Positions 55,495 to 64,000 of a stretch of DNA of 64,000 nt are shown piece by piece. How positions within the stretch are numbered: position 1 is the stretch's first letter; each line of letters opens with the position of its first letter. Location of the stretch: positions 12,263-76,262 of the forward strand of contig NZ_JADEWR010000022.1 in the NCBI RefSeq assembly GCF_015207525.1, read 5' to 3'. The translations under genes were made by a program, and so were the position numbers. This DNA is from Nodosilinea sp. LEGE 06152. GTDB taxonomy: Bacteria; Cyanobacteriota; Cyanobacteriia; Phormidesmidales; Phormidesmidaceae. The notes below the pieces were generated by a model. It worked only from the letters and a program-made list of their open reading frames with translations, did not search any database and was not told where the DNA came from.

Positions 55495-56784
55495 TTAAAT
55501 TACGGTGTCATCAGGAATGGTGGCTCCTCGCAAAACGGTGACAATGCCGCTGCGGATATAGAACCCTTGATCCTCGCGATCGGCTTCTTCAACACGGTCT
55601 TTGTTGAGAATCTGCACGTTGCAGCCGATGCGAGCATTTTTGTCGATGATGGCGTGGTAAATGGTGCTGTTTGCCCCAATACCGAGGGGAGTTTTGGTGG
55701 TATCGCAGTTGCCCCGACGCTCAAAGTTATCTTGGTAATGGTCGGCTCCCATAATCAAGCTGTCTTCGATAGTACAGCCCGATTCAATTCGAGAGCGAAT
55801 ACCAATCACCGAGTTGGTAATATTGCATTCCTTGAGCACGCAGCCCTCGCTGACCATCGACTGAGAGATAGTACATTGCAGGTATTTGGTGGGCGGCAAA
55901 TAACGAGCCCTGGTGTAGATGGGGGCAGATTCGTCATAGAAGCTAAACAACGGATTTGGCTGCTTCACCAAGGCCAAATTTGCGTTAAAGAACGACTCGA
56001 TAGTACCAATGTCTTCCCAATAATCGTTAAACAGGTAGGCCTGTACCCGGTAATCTTTGGCAGAGTTGGGGAGAATTTCTTTACCGAAGTCAGTCTGGTC
56101 GGGGTGCTGCTTAAGCAGGTCGAGTAGCACCTCTCGTTTAAATAAGTAGATCCCCATGGAGGCAATGTAGGGTTTTTCCTTAGCCTCTTCGGCAGAGAGA
56201 CCCAGGGTGGTGGTATCGACCTGCATTGCCTTGAGGGCATCGCCCTTGGGCTTCTCACTGAAGTCGATGATGCGACCGGAGTCATCAATTTTCATGAGGC
56301 CAAAGCTAGACGCTCGTTTTTCGTCTACCGGTAGTACCGATAGGGTAATGTCGGCATTGTTTTCGCGATGGTGCCGCACAAACTCGCGGTAGTCCATGCG
56401 GTACAGATGGTCACCCGATAAAATCAAGTACTCATCAAACTTCATATCCTCAAAGCGCCAGAGGTACTGCCGCACAGCATCTGCGGTGCCCTGAAACCAA
56501 TCTAGGTTTTCGGGAGTCTGTTGGGCTGCCAGTACTTCTACAAACCCCTGCTGAAAGCCTGAAAAGCTATAGGAACGCGAGATATGCTCGTTCAGTGAGG
56601 CCGAGTTAAACTGCGTCAACACATAGATTCTTGAGATGTCTGAGTTGATGCAGTTGCTGATGGGAATATCGATCAACCGGTGCTTCCCGCCTAGGGGTAC
56701 TGCGGGCTTAGCCCGAGTTTTGGTCAACGGGTAGAGGCGAGTTCCAGCGCCACCGCCCAATATAATTCCTAACACTCTGTTCAC
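55495..56784 (-). CDS. glgC: Glucose-1-phosphate adenylyltransferase (ADP-glucose pyrophosphorylase)
   Basis: The committed step of glycogen synthesis: makes ADP-glucose from glucose-1-phosphate and ATP. 429 residues. N-terminal GGGAGTRLYPLTKTRAKPAVPLGGKHRL is the nucleotide loop with the regulatory Lys region; QGTADAVRQYLW follows; FSEKPKGDALKAMQVD surrounds the glucose-1-P Lys. The C-terminal beta-helix repeats are present. Cyanobacterial enzymes are activated by 3-phosphoglycerate. The start is GTG with AAGGAGATATC upstream. Confidence 0.97.
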   Translation of the reverse strand: MNRVLGIILGGGAGTRLYPLTKTRAKPAVPLGGKHRLIDIPISNCINSDISRIYVLTQFNSASLNEHISRSYSFSGFQQGFVEVLAAQQTPENLDWFQGTADAVRQYLWRFEDMKFDEYLILSGDHLYRMDYREFVRHHRENNADITLSVLPVDEKRASSFGLMKIDDSGRIIDFSEKPKGDALKAMQVDTTTLGLSAEEAKEKPYIASMGIYLFKREVLLDLLKQHPDQTDFGKEILPNSAKDYRVQAYLFNDYWEDIGTIESFFNANLALVKQPNPLFSFYDESAPIYTRARYLPPTKYLQCTISQSMVSEGCVLKECNITNSVIGIRSRIESGCTIEDSLIMGADHYQDNFERRGNCDTTKTPLGIGANSTIYHAIIDKNARIGCNVQILNKDRVEEADREDQGFYIRSGIVTVLRGATIPDDTVI

Positions 56785-57371
56785 GATATCTCCTTGTTTG
56801 TAGCTTACGACTAGAGCGGTTAAATTGCGCCTTTTTGCGCTTTTTGAAGAACAGCACTGTTCCCCTAGGCTGCTCCTGCGATCAGCAGAGAGTCATAACT
56901 AAGCGAAGCTGCAGGGTCGGTTTTGTCGCCATAGAGTCGTAGCCAACCCATCGTTGAGATTGGCCACGATCGCGCTACTTGCGACGACGCACCCCACAGA
57001 AGGTAGAGTTCGTCTGCTGAAAACCACTGAAATTCTGACGGCTATTGCTTTTACACTCTAGAAATAAGCCCTTTTCTCTCCATTGACCTGTACCTAAGGG
57101 CGGAACCCTGCTGAACAAGCATTCAATTTTGTGAAGAGGGCGAGCAATAATAACAAACTCAGTCTAAATGGTTCTTAACAAAGACTATTTCTTTAATTAA
57201 GCTTCGATATGCGTCGAAACTTTTGAATTTCGAAGTCTATCTACGCCTTCTGGCCATTTCTTTTGCGTCTGTGGGTAGATGGGACGGATTTAGCTACGGC
57301 ATACATTAGTTGGCAAGAATTGATTACCGTTCGCAATTCATTGCGTAGCAATTGAGAAGGAAAACACACCC
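56785..57371. other. Divergent intergenic region glgC / membrane protein
   Basis: About 590 bp, AT-rich on the right side, upstream of both genes. It contains small imperfect hairpins but no recognised operator or open frame. AGAAGGAAAAC precedes the 57372 start and AAGGAGATATC the glgC start. Confidence 0.35.
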
Positions 57372-58049
57372 ATGTCTTACACCAACGAACCTGGCGCTTA
57401 CAGAAACGAGCCCGGAACCTATCGGGATGACCCCACCACCAATCCTAACTACCGGGTTACTGAAACTACAACGACGATGCCCGTAGCTGAGTACCATGAT
57501 TTGGTGCGCTGGGGCCCAATTCTTTCGGGATTAGTGATTGCGATCGCAACTCAACTTGTGCTGACCGGCATAGGAGCCGCCATCGGCCTTACCACCCTGG
57601 CAAACACGGCGACCCCCCAAGGCAATGCTAGCGAAGTCGGTACTGCCGTCGGTATTTGGTCCATTATTAGCCTGCTCATTTCGCTATTCATTGGCGGCTG
57701 GGTTACGGCCCGCGCCTGCGGCCCCATGAACCGCAAAACCGCTATGCTCAACGGAGCTATTCTGTGGGCTACCACCCTGGCTGTGAGCGCCTGGCTGCTG
57801 TCTACCGGAGTAGCCGGAGCCTTTGGCCTCGTTGCTCAGGGGGCCGATGCGGTTATCAACCAGGTACCCACTGGTTCACTGCCTGACGTTACCCAGAACC
57901 CCAACGTGCCCCCCGAGCAGGTTCAAAACGCTGCGGGCAACGCCGCCAAAGTGGGCTGGTCGTTCGCGCTGGGTTCGTTGCTGGGCTTGATTGCTGCCCT
58001 GGCCGGTTCTGCCACTGGTGCTCGCAGCCCCCGTACCGCAACCCGCTAA
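57372..58049 (+). CDS. Stress-type membrane protein, unknown function
   Basis: A 225-residue protein. The N-terminus has short repeats (NEPGAYRNEPGTYRDDP) and is followed by three to four membrane helices, with GPILSGLVIAIATQLVLTGIGAAIG, GIWSIISLLISLFIGGWVTARACG and WATTLAVSAWLLSTGVAGAFG. A Pro/Gln loop and a last helix end it. Similar cyanobacterial membrane proteins exist without known function. Strong terminator at 58093-58119. Confidence 0.78.
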   Translation: MSYTNEPGAYRNEPGTYRDDPTTNPNYRVTETTTTMPVAEYHDLVRWGPILSGLVIAIATQLVLTGIGAAIGLTTLANTATPQGNASEVGTAVGIWSIISLLISLFIGGWVTARACGPMNRKTAMLNGAILWATTLAVSAWLLSTGVAGAFGLVAQGADAVINQVPTGSLPDVTQNPNVPPEQVQNAAGNAAKVGWSFALGSLLGLIAALAGSATGARSPRTATR

Positions 58050-58092
58050 ATAGTGGCTTAGCACTATCAATTATCAACACAGCAGACAGTTG

Positions 58093-58119
58093 AAAGGTAG
58101 GTTTAGGCCTACCTTTTTT
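58093..58119 (+). terminator. Rho-independent terminator of the membrane protein gene
   Basis: AAAGGTAGG-TTTAGG-CCTACCTTTTTTA: 9-bp stem directly followed by T-run on the plus strand. Confidence 0.85.
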
Positions 58120-58259
58120 ATTGGCCTTTTTACTGAATAAAGCTATTATATCTTTCTGGCTATTTAAGTAAGAAAGGATCTGTACCGGAAGTTTGAGGTA
58201 AGCATAATAGCTTATCGACTAAGCTAGCTATATTCAACACATTTTATTAACCAATTACA

Positions 58260-58667
58260 GTGTGTACTCCATCAGATTTTCGTATTCTTGTCGTAGATGA
58301 TATCGACGACAACCTCTTTTTACTGCAAACTGTACTGGAAACGGAGGGCTATGCGGTGGATACGGCTGGGAACGGCGGCACAGCCTTGGCAAAAGTCGAA
58401 AGCTCTCCCCCCGACCTAATTTTGATGGATGTGATGATGCCTGACATGAACGGTTATGAAGTAACCCGACAGATTCGGCAAAATCCAAACTTACCGTTTA
58501 TGCCTATTTTGATGGTCACCGCCTACGACACAGTCAATACGGGCCAGGGGACGATGGCGGGTTCTCATCACTTTATTCGTAAGCCGATTGAGTTTGACCA
58601 GCTGTTGAACAAGGTGGCAACGCTATTGGAGTCGTGCCACCACCACCACGACTCAGCTTCACAGTAG
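58260..58667 (+). CDS. Stand-alone response regulator (CheY-like receiver)
   Basis: A 135-residue protein that is a receiver domain only. Acidic pocket DD at 13-14, phospho-acceptor Asp in ILMDVMMPDMNG (residue 57), Thr in MVTAYD (87) and Lys in FIRKPI (108). No output domain; the tail ends in HHHHDSASQ. Usual GADDFI before the Lys is GSHHFI here, an odd change. GTG start. The large hybrid kinase at 58698 is convergent and ends 31 bp away, so the two may be partners. Confidence 0.93.
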   Translation: MCTPSDFRILVVDDIDDNLFLLQTVLETEGYAVDTAGNGGTALAKVESSPPDLILMDVMMPDMNGYEVTRQIRQNPNLPFMPILMVTAYDTVNTGQGTMAGSHHFIRKPIEFDQLLNKVATLLESCHHHHDSASQ

Positions 58668-58697
58668 TGGCCTAGAGTAGCAGGTCTGGCAAGAGCG

Positions 58698-61600
58698 TTA
58701 TTTGATTAAGGCGGCGATCGCGGCTACCAGTTCGGCAGGCTCAAAGGGTTTGCTCAAGTGGCGCTGAAACCCGGCGGCAAGGGCCTGCTGCCGGTTGATT
58801 TCGCCAGCGTAGGCTGTCAGGGCTACGGCCTTAAAGGTGGGCTGTGTGCCCTGCTGAGCGAGCTGCGATCGCACCTGCTGCAACAGCATATAGCCGTCAA
58901 CATCGGGCATGGCGATATCGCTGATCAAGACGTCTAGCTCTAGCTGAGGCAGCTGTCGCAACGCCTCGGCGGCAGAGGTAACGGCGGTAACCACGGCCCC
59001 GGCCTGCTCTAGCACCAGCACCAGCAGGTCGCGGGCATCAGCTTCATCTTCAACCACTAAAATACGCACTCCAGGTAGCTGGGCGGGCTGGAGTGCGCGG
59101 TGCAAAGCGTACGCGGCGGTCTCCTGGGTGGCGTCCTTGAGATTGCTTGGCAGCGGCAGCCGCACCGTAAAGGTGGCCCCCAGCCCAGCGCCAGGGCTGA
59201 CGGCGGCGATCGTACCGCCGTGTAGTTCTACTAGCTGCCGCACGATCGCCAGACCCAGGCCCAGCCCGCCAAACTGGCGAGTCGTTTTGCTGTCGGCCTG
59301 GCGAAAGCGGTCAAAAATGTAGGGAATAAACTCTGGGGTAATGCCCTGGCCCGTATCGGTAACAACAATTTGGGCATGGGTTGCGCCTGCTGGCGACTGG
59401 GCAATGGGGTGGTCTGGCACTGGGGTAATCGCTTCTAGCCTAATCTTGACCTGGCCCCCCTCGGGCGTAAACTTGACTGCGTTAGACAGCAGGTTCCAAA
59501 CCACCTGCTGCAGTCGACCGGCATCGCCCAACACGGGCGGTACGTCGGCGTCGAGCTGGGTGTGCAGCCGAATAGCCTTGGCCTCCGCCGCCAGCCGCAC
59601 CGTTTCCATCGCCGCTTCGATGGTGGCTTTGAGCTGCACGGGGGTGATATCGAGGTTGAGCTTGCCCTGCAAAATGCGCGAGACATCGAGCAGGTCGGCA
59701 ATTAGCTGAGTTTGCAGCTTGGCATTGCGCTCAATGGTCTGAAGGCCGCGGATCAGGGTGTCGGGGTCGGGCTGGCGCTTTTGCAGCAGCTGCGACCAGC
59801 CCAAAATCGGGTTGAGGGGCGACCTGAGCTCGTGGGAGAGCACGGCTAAAAACTCATCCTTGATGCGGTTGGCGGCCTCGGCCTCGCTGCGGGCGGTCTG
59901 CTCGTCCTGGTAGAGGCGGGCGTTGTCAACGGCGATCGCCACCTGGTGGGCCACATTTTCGGCCAGGGCCAGGTCGGTGGGGGTGTAGCGACGGTTTGAC
60001 TGGGCCGTCACGAACGAAATTATCCCTAAAATTTGCCCCCGAGCGATCAGCGGCGCAGCAATACAAGACCTCAGCCCCAGCCCCTCCAGCAGGCGCAGGT
60101 GCTCGGGGTCTTGGGCCACCGACTCCAGGTTAACCGCTGAAATATCGGCCATTAGCTCGGTTTGGTCGAGGCGCAAAACTTGGGCTAACCCCACCGGGGC
60201 CCCTACCGGCTGGGGGTAGCGGCGGTGAAGCTGCCAGGCCAGCTCTACTTTGGCCGGGTCGCAGTGGGCTACAGCAACCCGCTCCATGCCCCGCTCAGCA
60301 TTTAGCAGGTCGATCGTGCACCAGTCGGCAAAAAACGGCACTACCCGGTCGGCCACCTGCTGAAGTGTGTCGGTGTGGTTGAGCAACGAGGCCAGTGTAG
60401 TGCTGATATCGACCAACAGCGCCGAGCGAAACTGCCCGGCTTCGGCATCGATACGGGCTGTCTGTTCACGAATGCGCTGAGCCCGCTCGGCTTCGATTAG
60501 CTTGCGATCGGTAATGTCAAAAAACGAGGCCACCACGGCAAAGGGAGTAGATTCGTTGGGGTGAAACAGCGGCCGGGTGTTGATCGAAATCCAGGTCAGG
60601 GTGCCATTGGGCTTGTTTACCCCCATGACCACGTTGGACTGCGACATTCCGGTGCGCAGCGTGATCATGCTGGGATGCTGATCGCCAGGGAATGGGGAGC
60701 CGTCTTCGTGGATGGTTGACCAGGAGGGGTCGAGGGAGCTGAGCCCCGTCAGCTGTTCGACAGTGAGGCCCAAAATATCGGCGGCACTAGCGTTGCAGGT
60801 GTAGATAGTGCCGTCGCTGCTTTGTAAAATAATGCCTTCGGCAGTCGTCTCAATGACCGAGCGATAGCGTTCTTCAGAGGCCTGCAGGGTTAGTTCTGCC
60901 TCTTTGCGCTTGGTAATATCGCTAATCGAGGCAATCACATGGGTGATGCCATCCCTAGAGTCGAGCAGGGGCGAGGCGTTGACGCACAAAATTGTGCGGT
61001 CACCATCGCTATGGTCGAGGGCCATTTCAACTCCGTGGGTGGGCTGCCCAGTGTGCAGAACCCGCATAAAGGGCAAATCTTCGGTTGCCAAGGGTTCTCC
61101 CGCCAGATTAGTCACCTTCCAGGGTGGATTGTCGTAGCTGTGCTCGGCGAGTGCTTGGCGATTGCTCCGCAGTATCTTTTCGGCGGCGGAGTTAACCGTT
61201 ACTATCTGACCCTGGGCGTTAAAGATCACAACGCCGTCAGGAATTGTCTCAAAAATGCTGGCCAACTGAGCCTCGCTGGCTCTGAGGGCGTCTTCCATGC
61301 GCTTGCGATCGGTGATGTCGTGCATTACTACCACCGCTCCCTGGGGGCTGCCATCAGCGGCGGCGATCGCCTGCCCGCTTGCCGACACGGTGCGGGCCTC
61401 TCCCCCCTTGGGGGCAATTACCATCTCAACCCTGTCTACGGCCTCTCCCTGCAGAGCCCGAAACAGCGGAATGTCCTCTTTACGCAACGGCGTGTGGCCA
61501 TCGGGCTGATAGAGATCGTAGTAGTCAGCCCAATGCTCGGGGGGCAGCGGTTGCTCGGGTAGGCCGTGGAAATCGCGGGCCGCCTGGTTAAAAAGGGTCA

Positions 61601-62792
61601 AGATACCCGCCTGATTGCAGGCCACAATTCCTGCCTGTACGTTTTCGAGCAGCACGCGCAGCATTTCCTGCTCGGTTTGAAGGGCAATTTCAGCCTGCTG
61701 CCGCTCGGCAATTTCGAGCTGCAGCTGCCGATTGGTGCGCGAAAGCTCAGCGGTGCGCTGGGCAACTAGCTGCTCTAGGTCTTGCTGCACCCGCAGCCTG
61801 GCGGCGTCGGTGTGCTGGCGATCGAGCTCGGTGGCAATGCGCAGCGCAAAAATGGGCAGCAGCGCCTCAATCAGCTGAACATTGGTAAAAGGGCTACCAT
61901 CCATGACCCCTAGCAGCCCCATGGGTGTGCCTTCGGCATCAAAAAACGGAATGGCGGCATAGCTGTCAATGCCCAGCGGCTGCAACAGCGGCGCATCGGG
62001 AAACTGCACCTTGACACCGCCGGGATAACAACACAGCTTGCGCTTTAGCAGCACCTGATGACAGGGGGTATGGTGCAGCAGATATTCAAAATTGTCGGCA
62101 ATTTTTCCCTGTACGCAGGCGGCAATGGTTTTGACCGCATCCTGGCGATCGCCGTTGACCAGCCCAATGTAAGCGTAATCGACCCCCAGGGTGTGGGTCA
62201 GGTGCTGCACCAGAGCCGCGAAAAAGGCCGTTCCTGTCTGGGCGGCTACCCCTTGGGTCACAGCCACCAGGGCTGCGTCAATTTCAGCCACTCGGTGGGC
62301 GGCCAGGCGCAGGTCTAGCTCATCGACAACCAGGGCCGCCAGGTCGGCCAGCACCGATTGCTGGTCGGCGCTCAACCCATCGCGGGGCTGAGCGTCGAGT
62401 ATGCACAGGGTACCTACGGCAAAGCCATCTTTGGTCAGCAGCGGTGCCCCAGCGTAAAAGCGCACCCCCGGCTCGCCATGTACCAGCGGGTTACTCGCAA
62501 AGCGCTGGTCTTGCCGAACGTCGGGCAGCACAAGCACCTGGTCAGTCAACAGCGCGTAGCTGCAAATCGAGGCCTGCCGCTGTACCATTTGCCGATCGAA
62601 CCCGTAGGCTGACTTAAACCAGGCTCTGGAGTCGTCGACCAGCGAAATTAACGCCACAGGTACGTTAAATAGGCGGGCCGCTAGCGCCGTAATGCGATCG
62701 AATCCGGCTTCGGGGGGAGTATCTAGAATGTTGTATCGCCGTAGGGCTTCCAACCGTCCCGCTTCATTGTGAGGTAGGGGAGATGAGGGCAT
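58698..62792 (-). CDS. Hybrid histidine kinase, GAF-GAF-PAS-PAS-PAS-GAF-HisKA-HATPase-REC
   Basis: A 1364-residue sensor from the ATG at 62792 (frame open 21 codons upstream). Positions below count from that upstream start. Order: GAF 1 (about 45-190, FNVPVALISLVDDSRAWFKS), GAF 2 (200-350), coiled coil, three PAS domains (400-780; VQAGIVACNQAGILTLFN is the first), GAF 3 (800-960), HisKA with the phospho-His in LAVLSHELRSPLNPILGW (about 1010), HATPase (N box and GLGLGLAIVRQLVELHGG), and a C-terminal receiver with Asp near 1313 (VLISDIAMPDVDG). No membrane segment, so it is soluble. Ligand unknown; no chromophore-binding Cys was identified in the GAFs. Confidence 0.93.
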   Translation of the reverse strand: MPSSPLPHNEAGRLEALRRYNILDTPPEAGFDRITALAARLFNVPVALISLVDDSRAWFKSAYGFDRQMVQRQASICSYALLTDQVLVLPDVRQDQRFASNPLVHGEPGVRFYAGAPLLTKDGFAVGTLCILDAQPRDGLSADQQSVLADLAALVVDELDLRLAAHRVAEIDAALVAVTQGVAAQTGTAFFAALVQHLTHTLGVDYAYIGLVNGDRQDAVKTIAACVQGKIADNFEYLLHHTPCHQVLLKRKLCCYPGGVKVQFPDAPLLQPLGIDSYAAIPFFDAEGTPMGLLGVMDGSPFTNVQLIEALLPIFALRIATELDRQHTDAARLRVQQDLEQLVAQRTAELSRTNRQLQLEIAERQQAEIALQTEQEMLRVLLENVQAGIVACNQAGILTLFNQAARDFHGLPEQPLPPEHWADYYDLYQPDGHTPLRKEDIPLFRALQGEAVDRVEMVIAPKGGEARTVSASGQAIAAADGSPQGAVVVMHDITDRKRMEDALRASEAQLASIFETIPDGVVIFNAQGQIVTVNSAAEKILRSNRQALAEHSYDNPPWKVTNLAGEPLATEDLPFMRVLHTGQPTHGVEMALDHSDGDRTILCVNASPLLDSRDGITHVIASISDITKRKEAELTLQASEERYRSVIETTAEGIILQSSDGTIYTCNASAADILGLTVEQLTGLSSLDPSWSTIHEDGSPFPGDQHPSMITLRTGMSQSNVVMGVNKPNGTLTWISINTRPLFHPNESTPFAVVASFFDITDRKLIEAERAQRIREQTARIDAEAGQFRSALLVDISTTLASLLNHTDTLQQVADRVVPFFADWCTIDLLNAERGMERVAVAHCDPAKVELAWQLHRRYPQPVGAPVGLAQVLRLDQTELMADISAVNLESVAQDPEHLRLLEGLGLRSCIAAPLIARGQILGIISFVTAQSNRRYTPTDLALAENVAHQVAIAVDNARLYQDEQTARSEAEAANRIKDEFLAVLSHELRSPLNPILGWSQLLQKRQPDPDTLIRGLQTIERNAKLQTQLIADLLDVSRILQGKLNLDITPVQLKATIEAAMETVRLAAEAKAIRLHTQLDADVPPVLGDAGRLQQVVWNLLSNAVKFTPEGGQVKIRLEAITPVPDHPIAQSPAGATHAQIVVTDTGQGITPEFIPYIFDRFRQADSKTTRQFGGLGLGLAIVRQLVELHGGTIAAVSPGAGLGATFTVRLPLPSNLKDATQETAAYALHRALQPAQLPGVRILVVEDEADARDLLVLVLEQAGAVVTAVTSAAEALRQLPQLELDVLISDIAMPDVDGYMLLQQVRSQLAQQGTQPTFKAVALTAYAGEINRQQALAAGFQRHLSKPFEPAELVAAIAALIK

Positions 62793-62979
62793 TAGCGGTC
62801 CAGAAGAGGCACTGGGGAGAACTGCGATGGCGTTCGCTAAGAGAGTGCACCGCACTTGGTTAACCCTTAAGCGATCGCAACATTAGTTAACTTAGGGAAT
62901 TCATCGCTTTACTATCCTTAGGTATAGCTTAGAGTGGTCGAAACAGGGCTACGCTCCCCCCTTAGACAGGCCCGAGGGC

Positions 62980-63115
62980 AAGTCACCAATTCTCGCTACA
63001 ATCCTTACATCGACAGCAATGCCACGCCCGACCCCCCAAAAAACAGGCTAGGGGCTGCAACCACTAATTTTTGGGCCATCAGCAGTTAATTGATGACAGC
63101 TTGTAGACAGGTTAG
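62980..63115. pseudogene. ~120-bp dispersed element, copy 2; decayed relative of the 55.2 kb frame
   Basis: Related to 55365-55490. On the minus strand, frame pieces read PVFWGVGRGIAVDVRIVARIGDLPSGLSK (given here as PVFWGVGRG and DVRIVARIGD), then stops interrupt. So this copy is not coding. It lies upstream of the histidine kinase. Confidence 0.5.
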
Positions 63116-63150
63116 ACCAAACTTTAGCCCGCTGGGCTGCTCTAGCTGAA

Positions 63151-63183
63151 AAAATCGGCAACCCGCCCTGGGCTGCCGATTTT
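63151..63183. terminator. Bidirectional terminator-like hairpin
   Basis: AAAATCGGCA and TGCCGATTTT, 10-bp arms with a 13-nt GC-rich loop; on the minus strand TTTTTT follows. It lies about 170 nt past the BON gene and can end its transcript. Confidence 0.7.
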
Positions 63184-63354
63184 AACTGAGTAGGTTGTGC
63201 TTTGATCTTGCCTAACTGGTTCTAAAACTAGCTGCAGGATGTTCCAGCTAAATACTTATCCAGGGTTTCACCCAACCGACCCAGCGAGTTACATCTTTAA
63301 ACAAGATAGTTCTGGGCAAAAACCCTGGCGACCGGCCTATAGCCGTACGTCGGC

Positions 63355-63816
63355 TTAGCCCCGCAGGCCTAGATCGTAAGCTACTTCGTGAACGCCAGGA
63401 ATAGCCTTGACATCATTGATGATCGCCTGAGCTTCGTCGCGGTTGTCCACTTTACCAGACAGTCGCACCGAGCCATTGGAGACGCTGACCTTCAGCTCAT
63501 TGGGAGTCTTGCTTTCAACCCGGTCAGTGATCTCCTGATCACCCAAGGGTGTGCCCTTGGTATCGGCATACTCAATGCCCTGGTATTGATTGCCCTGGGG
63601 GGTTGTTTGGAGCGTCTCGTTTAGATCTTGTTGACCATCGGTTATGGCATCGCCATTGACGGCACCAGCAACAGCCGGTTGAGTAAATCCAACTAGCATA
63701 ACCGCCAGGCAAACTGCGGTGACCAAACTAGCTTGTCCGGCCTTGGGAAGGCGTACCAGCCGCAGGGCTACCCCTAGACCAACCATCACCATTCCAATTT
63801 CTAAAGCAATCAACAT
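63355..63816 (-). CDS. BON-domain protein, membrane-anchored or exported
   Basis: A 153-residue protein. Two hydrophobic segments (IALEIGMVMVGLGVALRLV and LVTAVCLAVMLVGFTQPAVAGA) precede a linker (NGDAITDGQQDLNETL). The C-terminus is a BON domain: DRVESKTPNELKVSVSNGSVRLSGKVDNR...AIINDVKAIPGVHEVAYDL. BON domains bind phospholipids, and occur in osmotic stress proteins. GGAGTAAAGCCC precedes the ATG. Confidence 0.9.
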   Translation of the reverse strand: MLIALEIGMVMVGLGVALRLVRLPKAGQASLVTAVCLAVMLVGFTQPAVAGAVNGDAITDGQQDLNETLQTTPQGNQYQGIEYADTKGTPLGDQEITDRVESKTPNELKVSVSNGSVRLSGKVDNRDEAQAIINDVKAIPGVHEVAYDLGLRG

Positions 63817-64000
63817 GGGCTTTACTCCAATAACAAAAGACTGGTGAAGTCGTAATGCGTGATCGCTTGCTAAGCTTTACACTAAAATCTCAACAACCCT
63901 TAAAATCTAGATAACTCTAGATTAAGAGCGATCGCACTGGGCCTCACCGCAGGTCGATCAGTAGTTTAAGCAACTCGGCTTGAGTAAACATCTCCCGGCA

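Overview
This window is cyanobacterial chromosome. The highly iterated palindrome HIP1 (GCGATCGC) occurs throughout, for example at 19971-19978. Cyanobacterial families are common: a cyanobacterial-type glutamate-cysteine ligase, DUF3122, DUF6464, DUF1802, a glycine-rich RRM protein, Uma2 proteins, and glgA/glgC/glgP. GC content is moderately high and many starts are GTG or TTG. The style fits a filamentous Leptolyngbya/Nodosilinea/Phormidium-like genome, but the genus is inferred from style, not shown.

Layout. 1-1657 looks like the end of an integrated element: a cut-off gene, a small helix-turn-helix protein and a tyrosine integrase, with four 10-bp direct repeats and a terminator, abutting the 3' end of tRNA-Met(CAT). 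1.9-14 kb holds housekeeping and redox genes: a LysM/M23 cell-wall hydrolase, trmL, gshA, rnhA, dnaX, a secreted 16-residue-repeat protein, a MIF-like protein, a flavin reductase-like protein and 1-Cys peroxiredoxin. A candidate structured RNA lies at 13.8-14.1 kb. 14-25 kb holds DUF3122, a 12-TPR lipoprotein-like or secreted protein, a sodium/solute symporter, leuD, a 540-residue protein of unknown function, an orphan GvpL/F-family gene and an amt ammonium transporter. 25-37 kb holds a Uma2 protein, aspS, a HAD phosphatase, DUF1802, an acyltransferase, FHA, dprA, an APH-like/P-loop fusion, rplY and purA.

37-50 kb holds an adenosine-deaminase-like gene, a dense patch of palindromes, an RRM protein, thioredoxin, a second Uma2 gene, glgA, a three-gene set urc1-urc4-upp matching the URC uracil-catabolism pathway, glgP, lspA and bioY. 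50-64 kb holds small stress-type genes (SDR, CsbD, DUF4383, a membrane protein and a BON protein), an MFS transporter, glgC, a response regulator and a 1364-residue hybrid histidine kinase.

Themes. Glycogen synthesis and breakdown (glgC, glgA, glgP) lie within 16 kb but not in one operon. Pyrimidine salvage/catabolism (urc1-urc4-upp) and purine genes (purA, ADA-like) are close together. Gene boundaries carry several families of short palindromic or dispersed repeats: a MITE-like element with two copies, a 22-bp repeat found once between genes and once inside the urc4 reading frame, an AT-rich palindrome family, and a ~120-bp element present as a possible small gene at 55.4 kb and a decayed copy at 63.0 kb. 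These repeats and the candidate RNA are the least explained parts. I did not find a clearly new multi-gene defence or biosynthetic system.
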